Shown: one piece after another, positions 6,429 to 16,305 of the stretch
Numbering within the stretch: the first letter of the stretch is position 1
How the letters are laid out: the number at the start of each line of letters is the position of its first letter
Origin: an uncultured Bacilli bacterium
Lineage (GTDB): Bacteria > Bacillota_I > Bacilli_A > RF39 > UBA660
Length of the DNA: 64,000 nt
Reading direction: 5' to 3'
Assembly: GCA_934155005.1 (NCBI GenBank)
Contig: CAKPGR010000003.1
Span: forward strand, 13,342-77,341
The notes under the pieces: generated by a model
The model's input: only the letters and a program-made list of their open reading frames with translations
Database searches by the model: none
Told to the model about the DNA's origin: nothing
Translations under genes and position numbers: made by a program

Positions 6429-9400
6429 GTGATAATTTATTTATATTTAGAAGATAAACTATTAACTTTTAGATTACCTAATCAAATATTAGGAAGTTAT
6501 TCTTTTGATGAATATGATGAAGAAGAAGATAAACTAATCAATATAGATGCTAAAGATAATAATTGGATTTTATATTCAACTAAAAATTCACAAATTTTAA
6601 ATGGAAATAATATTATTCAAAATATTGTTTTAAAGCCTGATAATTTTTATGTTCTAAAAAGAAATAATAAAAACTATTTGATTTATACAACAAGTAGTTT
6701 TAATAATAACAATACACTTTATAAATTTGATGAAAAATTGAATTTGATTGTAGGGAATAGTAATGAATGTAACATAAATTATCAAATAGGTTTATTAAAC
6801 GACTGTTTAATAAAAATACACTATGTGAATAATGTTTTAGTCCTAGAAAAAACAGGAAATAGATTAATTTATATCAATAAAAATGCCTTTAATTTAGCTT
6901 CTGTGAGACTTAATTGCGGTACAGAAATTGATATTTATGGTCTTAGAATATATATATTTAATAATATGGTTTTAATAAACAATCCGGCAAATAGAGTAAA
7001 AATAAATGTTCAAGCTTGTTTCTTAACTAATTATTTTATGCCAGAGTTTCAAGAACCTAAAAATATAGAAATAAAAGATATTGATTTATATAATAAAGAT
7101 GATTATTTTTTAAAGTCTCCTAGAATTAGAAGATTGATAGAAACAAAAAATATAAAATTAACGTCACCTCCAAAGACAGAAGAAGAAAAAGATATGCCTT
7201 TAATTTTAACCTTAGGACCAATGTTTACTATGGGTATTATCTCCGTTGTTACACTAATAAGTAGTATATCAAAAATAATTTCAAAAGAAGCTACTATCGC
7301 GGAGTCAATTACATCATTAATTACAGCAGGTGCTATGTTATTATCTATGTTACTTTGGCCCCTGTTAACAAATTTTTATAATAAAAAAATTAAATCTAAA
7401 AAGTTAAAAGAATCAGTAGATAAATATGAAACATACTTAGAAGAAAAAAGAAAAAGTTTTGAAAAAGAAGAAAAAATTCAAAGAGATATTTTAAATGAAA
7501 ATTTACTTTCAACAGAGGAATGTTTCAATATTATAAAAAATAAAAATATTAATTTTTGGAATAAAAGAATTGATCAAAATGATTTTTTGAATGTTAGAAT
7601 TGGTAAAGGTAATCAACTTTTAGATATTAAACTTGATTATCAAGAAGATGATTTTATTTTAGAAAATAACACGCTTAGAGAAAAAATAGATAAAATGATT
7701 GAAGAATTTAAATATATTGAAAATGTTCCAATAGGTTATTCATTTTACGATAATCCTATAACAGCTATTATGGGAAATAGAAATAAATGTATGTCTTTTG
7801 TGGATAATTTATTATTACAACTATTATCTTTTTACACATATGAAGACTTAAAAATTGTTTTGTTTACAGATTCATTTAAAAAAGATAGATGGGAATATAT
7901 AAAATATTTAAATCACAATTTTGATAATGAAAGAGATTTTAGATTCTTTTCATCAGACTATGAATCGGCAAAAACAATAATGGAATATTTAACTTTTGAA
8001 CTAAATAATAGACTTAGTGTTGAAGGCGCTACATTATATAAGCCACATTATTTCATAGTTGTTGATGGTTATGATCGTGTAAAACAATTTGATTTTATAA
8101 AACAATTAACAGAAACAGATAAAAATCTAGGATTTACTTTGGTAATTATTGAACAAAAAATAGGTAATTTACCAAGTAAATGTAGTAACTTTATAACTAT
8201 TGGTCAAAAAACATCAGGACTACTTAAAAACTCATACGAAAAACAAGAAAAAATAGATTTCATAGATGAAGTAAATAACACCTTTAATATGTTAGATATA
8301 TCAAAATATTTAGCTAATATTCCAATTGAATTTGAAGAAGGAATTAAACAGTTACCAAATGCTATATCATTTTTAGAAATGGAGAAAGTTGGTAAAGTTG
8401 AACAATTGAATATACTAAACCGTTGGAATACCAATGACGCTACATCATCACTAAAGGCAGAAGTAGGTGTGGATGAAAATAATGAATTGATATATCTTGA
8501 CTTGCATGAAAAATTTCATGGCCCACATGGTTTGATAGCAGGTATGACAGGATCAGGTAAATCAGAATTTATTATTACTTATATTTTATCTTTAGCTATA
8601 AATTATAGTCCTGATGATGTTGAATTTATATTGATAGATTATAAAGGTGGTGGTTTAGCTTTTGCATTTGAAAATAAAACTACTGGTATGTGTTTACCAC
8701 ATTTAGCTGGGACTATTACAAACTTAGATAAAGCTGAAATGGATAGAACATTAGTAAGTATTGATAGTGAAATAAAAAGAAGACAAAAAGTATTTAATGA
8801 TGCTAGAGATAAATTAGGTGAAAGTACAATTGATATATATAAATATCAAAGATTTTATAAAGAAGGTAAATTGGATTTACCAGTGCCACATTTATTTATT
8901 ATTTGTGATGAATTTGCCGAACTAAAAACACAACAACCTGATTTTATGGATAATTTAATTAGTGTAGCTCGTATTGGTAGATCACTTGGAGTGCATTTGA
9001 TTTTAGCCACTCAAAAACCAAGTGGTGTTGTTAATGATCAAATTTGGTCAAATACTAAATTTAGAGTTTGTCTAAAAGTTCAAGATGAATCAGATAGTAA
9101 AGAAATGTTAAAAAGACCAGAAGCTGCTAGTTTAAAACAAACAGGTAGATTTTATTTACAAGTTGGATATGATGAATTATTCTTATTAGGACAATCAGGG
9201 TGGTGTGGCGCTAAATATTACCCATCCGATAAAATAGTAAAGCAAGTTGATAAAAGTATTAATTTTATTAATGATTGTGGTAATATTATCAGAAGTGCTG
9301 AGGCTGGTAGTAATCAAGTTGTTCAAAGTAATGGTGAACAATTATCAGCTATTGTTAATAATATAATTGAAGTATCTAATATTACTAATAAAAAAGCTAC

Positions 9401-10982
9401 TAAATTATGGCTTGAAAATATACCTGAGATTATTATTGCTGATGATTTAGAAAAGAAATACAATGTAAATTATGAAAGATATAATCCAACAGCTATAATT
9501 GGAGAATATGATGCACCTGAAAATCAAGAACAAGGTGTTGTAACTTATAATTTGCTTTCTAATGGTAATACTGTAATTTATGGTATGGATGGTTCCGAAA
9601 GAGAGTCATTAATTAATACAATAATTTATTCATCTACTAAAAATTTTAGTGCTGATGAAATAAATTACTATATTGTTGATTATGGATCAGAATCATTTAG
9701 AAAATATTCAAAATTACCTCATTTAGGTGGAATAGTATTTGCATCAGAAGATGAAAAATATCATAATTTATTTAAATTGATAAGAGAAGAATTACAAAAA
9801 AGAAAAAAATTATTTGCTGATTTTGGTGGTGAATATACTAACTTTATCCAAAATAGTGAAACTAAATTACCAATATATACAATAATACTAAATAACTATG
9901 ATTCAATTTATGATAGTAATCCTGAAATATATGATGAACTTCCTGATCTTATGAGAGATTCAGAAAGATATGGAATTATCTTTATTATTACTTGTAATGC
10001 TGTTAATTCTGTTCAAACTAAATTAACGCAAAATATTAATAATTCATATGCTTTAAAATTAAAAGATTCATCTGATTATAGTATGGTATTTGGTAAGAAT
10101 ACAAAAATAATACCAAGAAATATTAATGGTAGAGGATTAGTTATGTTGGATAATATTCACGAATTTCAAACTGCTAGCATAGTAAATAAAGACATGGATT
10201 TAAATAAATTTATTAATGATTTCATAAATAATGAGAGAATTAAAAATAAAAACAGTATTAATAAAATACCTACATTACCAGATATTGTTAGATATAATGA
10301 TATTTCTAATTATATAAGGGGATTAAATTGTATTCCTATTGGTATCGAAAAAAATGAATTAAACGTTAGCTTAGTTGATTACACATCTAATATTGGTAAT
10401 ATTATTACTTCAAATAAACTTGTAAATATGGAAAAATTTGTTAAAAGTCTTTTAAATGTTTTCCACAATATAAATAATTTTGACACAATTATTTTTGATG
10501 TAAGTAATAGTTTAAAATTAAATAATCAAAATTATCCTAATTATTTTGTAAAAGATGTTGATAAAATGATGAATGTTGTAGTTGATTATGTGGAAAAAGA
10601 AATTAATAGCGGATCTAGCAAAGAAGGCGTTATTGTTATTTATGGATTAGATAAATTTATGACTAAGCTACAAGATAAATCTTTATTAGATAAATTACTT
10701 GAAACAGTTAAAAATTATGAACATATGAGTGTGATTATAATTGAAAATGTTTTAAAAATTAAAAAATATAATTTTGATACTTGGTTTTCAACATATTTTA
10801 ATGTTAATGATGGTATATGGATTGGAAGAGGAATAGCTGATCAAAATTTACTTCATTTAGCTTCAATAACAAAAGACATGACAGTTGATATTAAAAATGA
10901 CATGGGATATTATGTCAGCGAAGGAGTAGGCGTTAAAGTTAGATTTATAGATTTTATAACGGAGGATAACAATGAAAAATAA
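6429..10982 (+). CDS. essC: EssC-type FtsK/SpoIIIE ATPase of type VII secretion
   Basis: 1517 residues, the motor of the ESX/type VII machine in Bacillota. Order: FHA-like N-terminus (about 90-195, with VGNSNECNI), two membrane spans (about 257-282 and 295-318), a basic linker helix, and FtsK/SpoIIIE domains. The main ATPase has Walker A GMTGSGKSE at 705 and Walker B IICDE with Asp827-Glu828. The later domain is degenerate, with GMDGSERES at 1052 lacking the P-loop Lys, as in many EssC third domains. I chose the GTG at 6429 because AAAGGGTGG lies six bases upstream; the TTG at 6405 has no such site. Its end overlaps the EsaB-like gene by 11 bases. Confidence 0.9.
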   Translation: MIIYLYLEDKLLTFRLPNQILGSYSFDEYDEEEDKLINIDAKDNNWILYSTKNSQILNGNNIIQNIVLKPDNFYVLKRNNKNYLIYTTSSFNNNNTLYKFDEKLNLIVGNSNECNINYQIGLLNDCLIKIHYVNNVLVLEKTGNRLIYINKNAFNLASVRLNCGTEIDIYGLRIYIFNNMVLINNPANRVKINVQACFLTNYFMPEFQEPKNIEIKDIDLYNKDDYFLKSPRIRRLIETKNIKLTSPPKTEEEKDMPLILTLGPMFTMGIISVVTLISSISKIISKEATIAESITSLITAGAMLLSMLLWPLLTNFYNKKIKSKKLKESVDKYETYLEEKRKSFEKEEKIQRDILNENLLSTEECFNIIKNKNINFWNKRIDQNDFLNVRIGKGNQLLDIKLDYQEDDFILENNTLREKIDKMIEEFKYIENVPIGYSFYDNPITAIMGNRNKCMSFVDNLLLQLLSFYTYEDLKIVLFTDSFKKDRWEYIKYLNHNFDNERDFRFFSSDYESAKTIMEYLTFELNNRLSVEGATLYKPHYFIVVDGYDRVKQFDFIKQLTETDKNLGFTLVIIEQKIGNLPSKCSNFITIGQKTSGLLKNSYEKQEKIDFIDEVNNTFNMLDISKYLANIPIEFEEGIKQLPNAISFLEMEKVGKVEQLNILNRWNTNDATSSLKAEVGVDENNELIYLDLHEKFHGPHGLIAGMTGSGKSEFIITYILSLAINYSPDDVEFILIDYKGGGLAFAFENKTTGMCLPHLAGTITNLDKAEMDRTLVSIDSEIKRRQKVFNDARDKLGESTIDIYKYQRFYKEGKLDLPVPHLFIICDEFAELKTQQPDFMDNLISVARIGRSLGVHLILATQKPSGVVNDQIWSNTKFRVCLKVQDESDSKEMLKRPEAASLKQTGRFYLQVGYDELFLLGQSGWCGAKYYPSDKIVKQVDKSINFINDCGNIIRSAEAGSNQVVQSNGEQLSAIVNNIIEVSNITNKKATKLWLENIPEIIIADDLEKKYNVNYERYNPTAIIGEYDAPENQEQGVVTYNLLSNGNTVIYGMDGSERESLINTIIYSSTKNFSADEINYYIVDYGSESFRKYSKLPHLGGIVFASEDEKYHNLFKLIREELQKRKKLFADFGGEYTNFIQNSETKLPIYTIILNNYDSIYDSNPEIYDELPDLMRDSERYGIIFIITCNAVNSVQTKLTQNINNSYALKLKDSSDYSMVFGKNTKIIPRNINGRGLVMLDNIHEFQTASIVNKDMDLNKFINDFINNERIKNKNSINKIPTLPDIVRYNDISNYIRGLNCIPIGIEKNELNVSLVDYTSNIGNIITSNKLVNMEKFVKSLLNVFHNINNFDTIIFDVSNSLKLNNQNYPNYFVKDVDKMMNVVVDYVEKEINSGSSKEGVIVIYGLDKFMTKLQDKSLLDKLLETVKNYEHMSVIIIENVLKIKKYNFDTWFSTYFNVNDGIWIGRGIADQNLLHLASITKDMTVDIKNDMGYYVSEGVGVKVRFIDFITEDNNEK

Positions 10983-11235
10983 AGTTTTAGTAAAAGTAAT
11001 GATGCCAGAAATGGATTTAACATTTGATATTTTTATTCCAGTTAATGAATTAGTTTGGAAAATAAAAAAATTGATAATTAAATGTGTTTCAGATATTACC
11101 TGTTATCCATTAGATATAAAAGAAGAATATTATTTAGTAAATAAAAGTAATGGTAATTTTTATAATAATAATGATGTTGTTATAAATACAGATATTAGAA
11201 ATAGTACCGAATTAATATTAGTGTCAAAAGTATAA
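10972..11235 (+). CDS. EsaB/YukD-like ubiquitin-fold protein
   Basis: 87 residues, cytoplasmic. The pattern VLVKVMMPEMDLTFDIFIPVNELVWKIKKLI followed by a terminal strand ELILVSKV is that of a beta-grasp protein of the YukD/EsaB family, a small regulator or assembly factor found beside EssC in type VII loci of Bacillota. It overlaps the end of the ATPase gene by 11 bases, with its GGAGG ribosome site inside that gene. Assignment rests on size, strand pattern and position. Confidence 0.7.
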   Translation: MKNKVLVKVMMPEMDLTFDIFIPVNELVWKIKKLIIKCVSDITCYPLDIKEEYYLVNKSNGNFYNNNDVVINTDIRNSTELILVSKV

Positions 11236-11264
11236 AAAATATTATATAGAAGAGGAGAAATTTT

Positions 11265-11603
11265 ATGACTTATGAAAAATTTTTACCAATAGGAACTGTT
11301 GTTATATTGAAAGGAGGTTCTAAAAGGTGTATGATTACCGGTTTTTGCGTAACTGGTGATAAAGATGAAAACATGTATGATTATTGCGGTGTTTTATATC
11401 CAGAAGGAGTTTTATCATCTAATCAAACTTTGATGTTTAATCATAATCAAATAGATAAACTTTATCATTTAGGTTTTATTGATGATGAGGAAAAACAATT
11501 TAAATTGAAATTAAATGAAATTATAAATAATACTAAGAGTGATATTTCAAATAATAATCAACAAATAAATAATATAACAAATCAATCTAATAATATAAAT
11601 TAA
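11265..11603 (+). CDS. DUF4176 protein of the type VII locus
   Basis: 112 residues. FLPIGTVVILKGGSKRCMITGF followed by YDYCGVLYPEG is the signature of DUF4176, a small protein repeatedly found in type VII/LXG effector operons of Bacillota and thought to help targeting of effectors. After about residue 75 the protein becomes a polar Asn/Gln tail (NNNQQINNITNQSNNIN). It sits immediately before the large putative effector, consistent with a partner role. GGAG ribosome site upstream. Confidence 0.75.
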   Translation: MTYEKFLPIGTVVILKGGSKRCMITGFCVTGDKDENMYDYCGVLYPEGVLSSNQTLMFNHNQIDKLYHLGFIDDEEKQFKLKLNEIINNTKSDISNNNQQINNITNQSNNIN

Positions 11604-11647
11604 GAAAATATCATTGATTTATAATAAAATAGAAAAGGAAGTGAGTT

Positions 11648-14101
11648 ATGTCTGATGTAAGTAAGATATCAGGTAATATAACACCAAATTTGAACAATTT
11701 TGGTAATATAGTTAAAAAGTCAATATCTAATAGTGTTACAGGCTTACAAGGCATGCCTCAAGACCAAGTAACTTCAACAGTGGATTTGTCATCTTTTGTA
11801 GATGTTAAAGAAAATATTACTGATGCATTTCAAAAATTCTCTGTTTCTTATGATGAGACGGCTACTAAAATAGCTGATAAGGCAGAAAGTAAAATAGGTG
11901 AAATGCTTAGAAAACTGGATTCTTATCAAAAAGAAGCTAATGATTGGTGGAACAATGAAGCAAAGCCATTCTTTGATAAAGCCGCAAAAAATATTGAAAA
12001 GGCATACATAGAGTCAGCTGCTATTCAAACTAGAGTTGATAGTACAGCAGCGACAGCAGTATTATCAGTTGGTGAAGGTATTTTTAAAGTGGGAGAGTGG
12101 GTTGTAGATGGAGGCGCTATAGTTGCAACAGCATGTGATTCCCTTCAAACCTTGGCTATTGATTTAGGAAAATACGTTGGATGTAAAGTAACTAATCAAG
12201 AGTTTGAATCTGAAACAGCTAAAATGTGGAATAATACAAAAGATTTTGTTTCAAATGACTTTGTTGGTGGAGCATTTGATAAATTTTATGATAATACAAA
12301 AGTTGGAAATTATTTAAAGAAAAGTTCCTATGCTTTTGATAATACGCGTGAATTTGGTAAAGGATTTGGGGAAGCTATTGGTGTAATAGCTATATCTGCT
12401 TTAACATTTGGAGCAGGTGGTGCAGCAATAGGAGGTGCAGGTGCAGCTGGATCTGCTGGTGTTTTTGGAAGTAGTGCAGCGCAACTTGGAGTAACAGCCG
12501 GTGCAGTAGGATTTGGTAAAGGATCAGAAAAAGCATGGTCTGATGGTGCTGGTATAGCTGAGGGATTAGCTACTGGTGCAGCTACTGGTGCTTGGGAAGG
12601 ATTTCAATGGTTTATTGGTGGTAAAATTGGTGGCTCTAACATTGCTGGTGAGTCTCATAAAGTATTAAATAGTTTATCAAGAATTGTTTTAGATGGTATA
12701 GATGGTGGTGTGGAAGGATTCACACAACCAGTTATTAATTCAATATATCAAAAAGGATATTATGATGAAAATGATATTTATGTAGAATTTGATGAAGAAG
12801 ATAATTATGTTGACAAAGTAAAAGAATTATATGATGATAATGGTGGATGGAATAGTGTTCGTCAAGGATTTATAATGGGATCTGTTATGTCTGCACTTGG
12901 TGAAGTATCAGGTGGAGTCAAACAACTTAAAAATGAAGGTAAAACAAAACCTAATAAAATTGATAATGATGTAAAAATAAAATCAGTTGATAGTGGTCAA
13001 AATAAAAATACAATAACATTTGAAGAATATCAAAATATGAAAAAAGAAGTTGATGTTAAATCTTTACAAGAAAGACTTGATAAATTAAGAAAAATAATTG
13101 ATACTGATGAATATAGAAGGTATACTGAAAGAAATAAACAACATGAAGCTCAAGTTTTAAGACCTGATTTTGACAATATAGATAAAGAAATAGCTTCAAT
13201 TGAGACCAAATTAGCGAGTAATCCTATTTCTAAAAAAATAGAAAAAACATTAAAAGATGAAATCAATTCTTTGATAAATAAAACTGATGATGTTGAAACA
13301 AAAGCTAGAAAATTATATGTTGAATTGAATAAAAGAGTTTCCTATGATTTTAATTATATTAAGGGTAATAAGGAAGTACAACAAGAACTTTTAAATAGAA
13401 AAGTTACATTTGATAATATGAAAAATAACGAGGTTGTATGTAAGGGTTGGTCAGATTTATTTAATGAACTTTTAAAAGATAATGGTATTGATTCTAAAAT
13501 CGTTTCTACATCTAAAAAATCGCATTATTGGGTTGAAATTAATTTAGAAGATAGTATAATAATTGCTGATGCAACAGATGCTTTAGGTATTGGTGGACCG
13601 GATTTAAGTAATTGCAAGAATGGATTTTCAACATTGGGGTTTGTTAAGACACATAAAGGTATGTCAAATACAAGATTAAAAAATATGTATGATAATAATC
13701 CAGGAGTTGAAGAGGCGGTTAAGAGCCAATGGAAAAAAGTTGATAGTAAAATTGAATATAATAATAATGGGGCTTATTTAGAAGACATTGTTGAAAAATC
13801 AAGAGAATTATTTGGAAAAAATAATTCAAACAATGATACTAGTTTATTTAAACTAGATATTCCAGATAAATCAGATGGTTATAGCTTATTTGGTTATTTG
13901 AACAAGATGAAAGAAATTACTGGAAATAGTACTGCAAATATAAATTATGGATTTTTCAAAAATGGTAATAATTACGAGTTTACAACAATACTTACCGAAA
14001 ATAATAATTATATGGTATGTAATAATTCAATTGGAAAGAAAATATTTGATAATTTTATAGATTTTGATAATTTTCTTCATTCAAATAATATTTCAAGATG
14101 A
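11648..14101 (+). CDS. Large putative type VII effector with transglutaminase-like domain
   Basis: 817 residues. The first 135 or so are helical and include a WXG-like turn (EANDWWNNEAKPFF, near 98-111), probably the export domain. A glycine/alanine-rich hydrophobic stretch (about 240-340; GAGGAAIGGAGAAG) could insert into membranes. A charged coiled coil (about 455-560) leads to a C-terminal domain with Cys598 in VVCKGWSDLF, His626 in HYWVEI and Asp641 in IADATDA, the order and spacing of the transglutaminase/papain-like triad. The domain order is that of a polymorphic toxin: secretion head, linker, enzyme tip. The target is unknown; protein crosslinking, deamidation or proteolysis are all possible. 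DUF4176 precedes it and a small gene follows. Confidence 0.7.
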   Translation: MSDVSKISGNITPNLNNFGNIVKKSISNSVTGLQGMPQDQVTSTVDLSSFVDVKENITDAFQKFSVSYDETATKIADKAESKIGEMLRKLDSYQKEANDWWNNEAKPFFDKAAKNIEKAYIESAAIQTRVDSTAATAVLSVGEGIFKVGEWVVDGGAIVATACDSLQTLAIDLGKYVGCKVTNQEFESETAKMWNNTKDFVSNDFVGGAFDKFYDNTKVGNYLKKSSYAFDNTREFGKGFGEAIGVIAISALTFGAGGAAIGGAGAAGSAGVFGSSAAQLGVTAGAVGFGKGSEKAWSDGAGIAEGLATGAATGAWEGFQWFIGGKIGGSNIAGESHKVLNSLSRIVLDGIDGGVEGFTQPVINSIYQKGYYDENDIYVEFDEEDNYVDKVKELYDDNGGWNSVRQGFIMGSVMSALGEVSGGVKQLKNEGKTKPNKIDNDVKIKSVDSGQNKNTITFEEYQNMKKEVDVKSLQERLDKLRKIIDTDEYRRYTERNKQHEAQVLRPDFDNIDKEIASIETKLASNPISKKIEKTLKDEINSLINKTDDVETKARKLYVELNKRVSYDFNYIKGNKEVQQELLNRKVTFDNMKNNEVVCKGWSDLFNELLKDNGIDSKIVSTSKKSHYWVEINLEDSIIIADATDALGIGGPDLSNCKNGFSTLGFVKTHKGMSNTRLKNMYDNNPGVEEAVKSQWKKVDSKIEYNNNGAYLEDIVEKSRELFGKNNSNNDTSLFKLDIPDKSDGYSLFGYLNKMKEITGNSTANINYGFFKNGNNYEFTTILTENNNYMVCNNSIGKKIFDNFIDFDNFLHSNNISR

Positions 14102-14119
14102 TGATAGGGATGATAATTT

Positions 14120-14380
14120 ATGGATAAAATAATTGAACTTTTAGAGCGTAAAAAAGGCAAAATAAATACAGATTTAGATTTAGAAAAATATAATCATATA
14201 AAAGAAATTATTAAACATGAAGATATATTTTTTTATCTTGATATGTCAACAGTACTTGGGATTTTAGAATTTTTAGATGTAGAACCTGATGAAAGATTAA
14301 AGTTATATTATTCTTTAACTTCAATGGAAAATTATGAAAAAAATATTCCAAATGTTAGAATTATTAATGGAAAAAAATAG
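14120..14380 (+). CDS. Small acidic protein, candidate immunity partner
   Basis: 86 residues, soluble and helical, unlike anything I recognise. It follows the putative effector by 18 bases, with a ribosome site (AGGGATGAT), and is the last gene before the locus terminator. This is the usual place of an immunity gene in polymorphic-toxin loci, which is the only basis for the suggestion. DLDLEKYNHIKEII and LDVEPDERLKLYYSL are its clearest helices. Confidence 0.4.
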   Translation: MDKIIELLERKKGKINTDLDLEKYNHIKEIIKHEDIFFYLDMSTVLGILEFLDVEPDERLKLYYSLTSMENYEKNIPNVRIINGKK

Positions 14381-14411
14381 AAAAAAATGGAAATTATTTT
14401 TCCATTTTTTT
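14381..14411. terminator. Bidirectional terminator between type VII locus and vanY cluster
   Basis: ATGGAAA (14387-14393) and TTTCCAT (14399-14405) with A run on the left and T run on the right, so it can stop transcription from both sides. The stop codon of the minus-strand gene lies in its loop. Confidence 0.75.
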
Positions 14412-15068
14412 ATATTCTTCTAATGTTTTATTATTTTCATGTAAATATTTAGCTAATTTCTTTCCAACATATCTATAATGCCAAGGTTCATATTTAAACC
14501 CTGTAATTCTTTCTTTATTTTTAGGATACCTTAAAATAAAACCATACTTATGAGCATTTTTTATCATCCAATTAAATTCTTTTGATTCTTCAAATAAATT
14601 ATAATCATCATTAGACCCCATTACATCAACTGCTAAACCTGTTTGATGCTCAGAGTGACCTGGTTTAGCAGATGCTTTTAAAGCATAATCTAAGCCTTTT
14701 TCTTTTACATAATAATTAAATAATTCATCTTGATATTCATAACTTCTATAAGCGGATACAGCAGTAATATTATATTCCTTTTTTTTAGCATCTCTACTTA
14801 AAGCTTCAAAATTAATAGCAGCACATCTTCTCAAAAACTTATTTTGATTGGAGTATATAACATCTAATTTTATTAAATCATCAGGTTTATAATTACTATT
14901 TAATTTATTATTTTTATTAACTAAAACATCAATTTTATTAGGGTTATCAATTGTCTTAACATTTTTATAAAATTTAGGCCCAAAAATATTTAAATCCTTA
15001 GTATAAAAAAACAAAATAAGTAAAATGAGAATAAAATAAAAACAAAATTTAAAAAATTTTAAACTCAT
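14394..15068 (-). CDS. VanY/LdcB-type D,D- or L,D-carboxypeptidase (copy 1)
   Basis: 224 residues. An N-terminal membrane anchor of about 20 hydrophobic residues is followed by a peptidase M15B domain. Zinc ligands and catalytic residues appear in SEHQTGLAVDV (His...Asp) and in EPWHYRYVG. These enzymes trim the terminal D-Ala of peptidoglycan stem peptides outside the membrane. It is the shortest of three adjacent paralogues and lacks most of the N-terminal extension of the others. The start follows a GGTGAG ribosome site. Confidence 0.85.
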   Translation of the reverse strand: MSLKFFKFCFYFILILLILFFYTKDLNIFGPKFYKNVKTIDNPNKIDVLVNKNNKLNSNYKPDDLIKLDVIYSNQNKFLRRCAAINFEALSRDAKKKEYNITAVSAYRSYEYQDELFNYYVKEKGLDYALKASAKPGHSEHQTGLAVDVMGSNDDYNLFEESKEFNWMIKNAHKYGFILRYPKNKERITGFKYEPWHYRYVGKKLAKYLHENNKTLEEYKKMEK

Positions 15069-15107
15069 AATCTCACCACTATATTATATGAAAAAATGTT
15101 AAGTAGT

Positions 15108-16163
15108 TTACTTAACATAATATTCATAATACTCTTCAAAAGTTAAATTCTTTTCAAATATCATTTTAGCAGCTTCAATTCCAACGTATCTATAATGCCA
15201 TGACTCATATATATATCCTGTTATATTAACTTTATCCTTAGGATATCTTAAAATAAAACCATATTTATAAGCATTCTCTTTTAACCAAGTAAATTCCTTA
15301 GTTGTTTCAAAATTTCCAAGAGTTGTAGTAGGAGTAGTAACATCAAAAGCAAGACCTGTTTGATGTTCAGAATAACCAGGACGAGCTGAATAAGTATCAG
15401 CTTTATTATAACCATCAACAGAAGCATAATTTTCATATAATGAATTTTGTGTTTTAAAACTTCTGTAAGGTGATCTAATATATAGATTTAAATTTTTATT
15501 TTTAGCGTCTTTCCACATTTTTTTATAAGCGTCATATACAGTACTATTTAAATACTTACCACTAACTCCATAAGTGGATTCTATTTCAACTAAATCACTA
15601 GGAATATAGTCATCATCTAACTTGTTATATTTATTAACTAGAATTAAAAAGCCCTTAGATAAATCAGTCTTTTTAACGTTAGTATAATAATTATAATCTC
15701 TACCACTATTAACCATTGTAATAATATTACTTACATCATCACTATCATAAGCTAAATATCTATCTAAATTATCCATTTTAAAATATTTGCTTTTCATTAA
15801 AGAAATGGTTTTATCAGTATAAGTTATATTTTTATCAAAAAAGTTATTATTAACAACATAAATAATATCATCTAAATTAAAATTATATACATTCATAAAT
15901 TCAATATATTTATCTAAATTATCTTCCTTAAAATCTTTATTTTTTATCAGTTCAATATATTTTTTATTATAATCATAATTTAATAATTTCTCTGGATCTT
16001 TTAAATTATTTATAATTTTAATATCACTATTAGAATAACCTACATTTTTAAATTTATCGTTTAAAGATATAGGTTTATTAGAAATTAAAAAGATGATAAT
16101 TAAAATAATTAATATAATAACTGGAATAATAAATACACTTTTCTTTAGTTTTCTTTTTTTCAT
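15108..16163 (-). CDS. VanY-type D,D-carboxypeptidase with long N-terminal domain (copy 2)
   Basis: 351 residues. MKKRKLKKS and a membrane anchor precede an extracytoplasmic helical region of about 150 residues rich in Asn, Asp and Lys, then the M15B domain with SEHQTGLAFDV and ESWHYRYVG (Ser replaces the usual Pro). I chose the ATG at 16163: AAGTGAT precedes it, while the upstream in-frame ATG at 16181 lies only a few bases after a TATAAT box and may not be transcribed with a leader. The helical part contains repeats of the form LDRYLAYDSDDVSNI. Confidence 0.85.
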   Translation of the reverse strand: MKKRKLKKSVFIIPVIILIILIIIFLISNKPISLNDKFKNVGYSNSDIKIINNLKDPEKLLNYDYNKKYIELIKNKDFKEDNLDKYIEFMNVYNFNLDDIIYVVNNNFFDKNITYTDKTISLMKSKYFKMDNLDRYLAYDSDDVSNIITMVNSGRDYNYYTNVKKTDLSKGFLILVNKYNKLDDDYIPSDLVEIESTYGVSGKYLNSTVYDAYKKMWKDAKNKNLNLYIRSPYRSFKTQNSLYENYASVDGYNKADTYSARPGYSEHQTGLAFDVTTPTTTLGNFETTKEFTWLKENAYKYGFILRYPKDKVNITGYIYESWHYRYVGIEAAKMIFEKNLTFEEYYEYYVK

Positions 16164-16305
16164 TTTATCACTTATCCTCATATTAAATTATAACACGTAT
16201 AATAAAAAATGTTAAATAAATATATTAAACAAAATAAAAAAATTTAGAAATTATGTCTATAATATTAATAAAATCTAGAAGGTCACAAAAAAAGTTAATT
16301 ATTTA

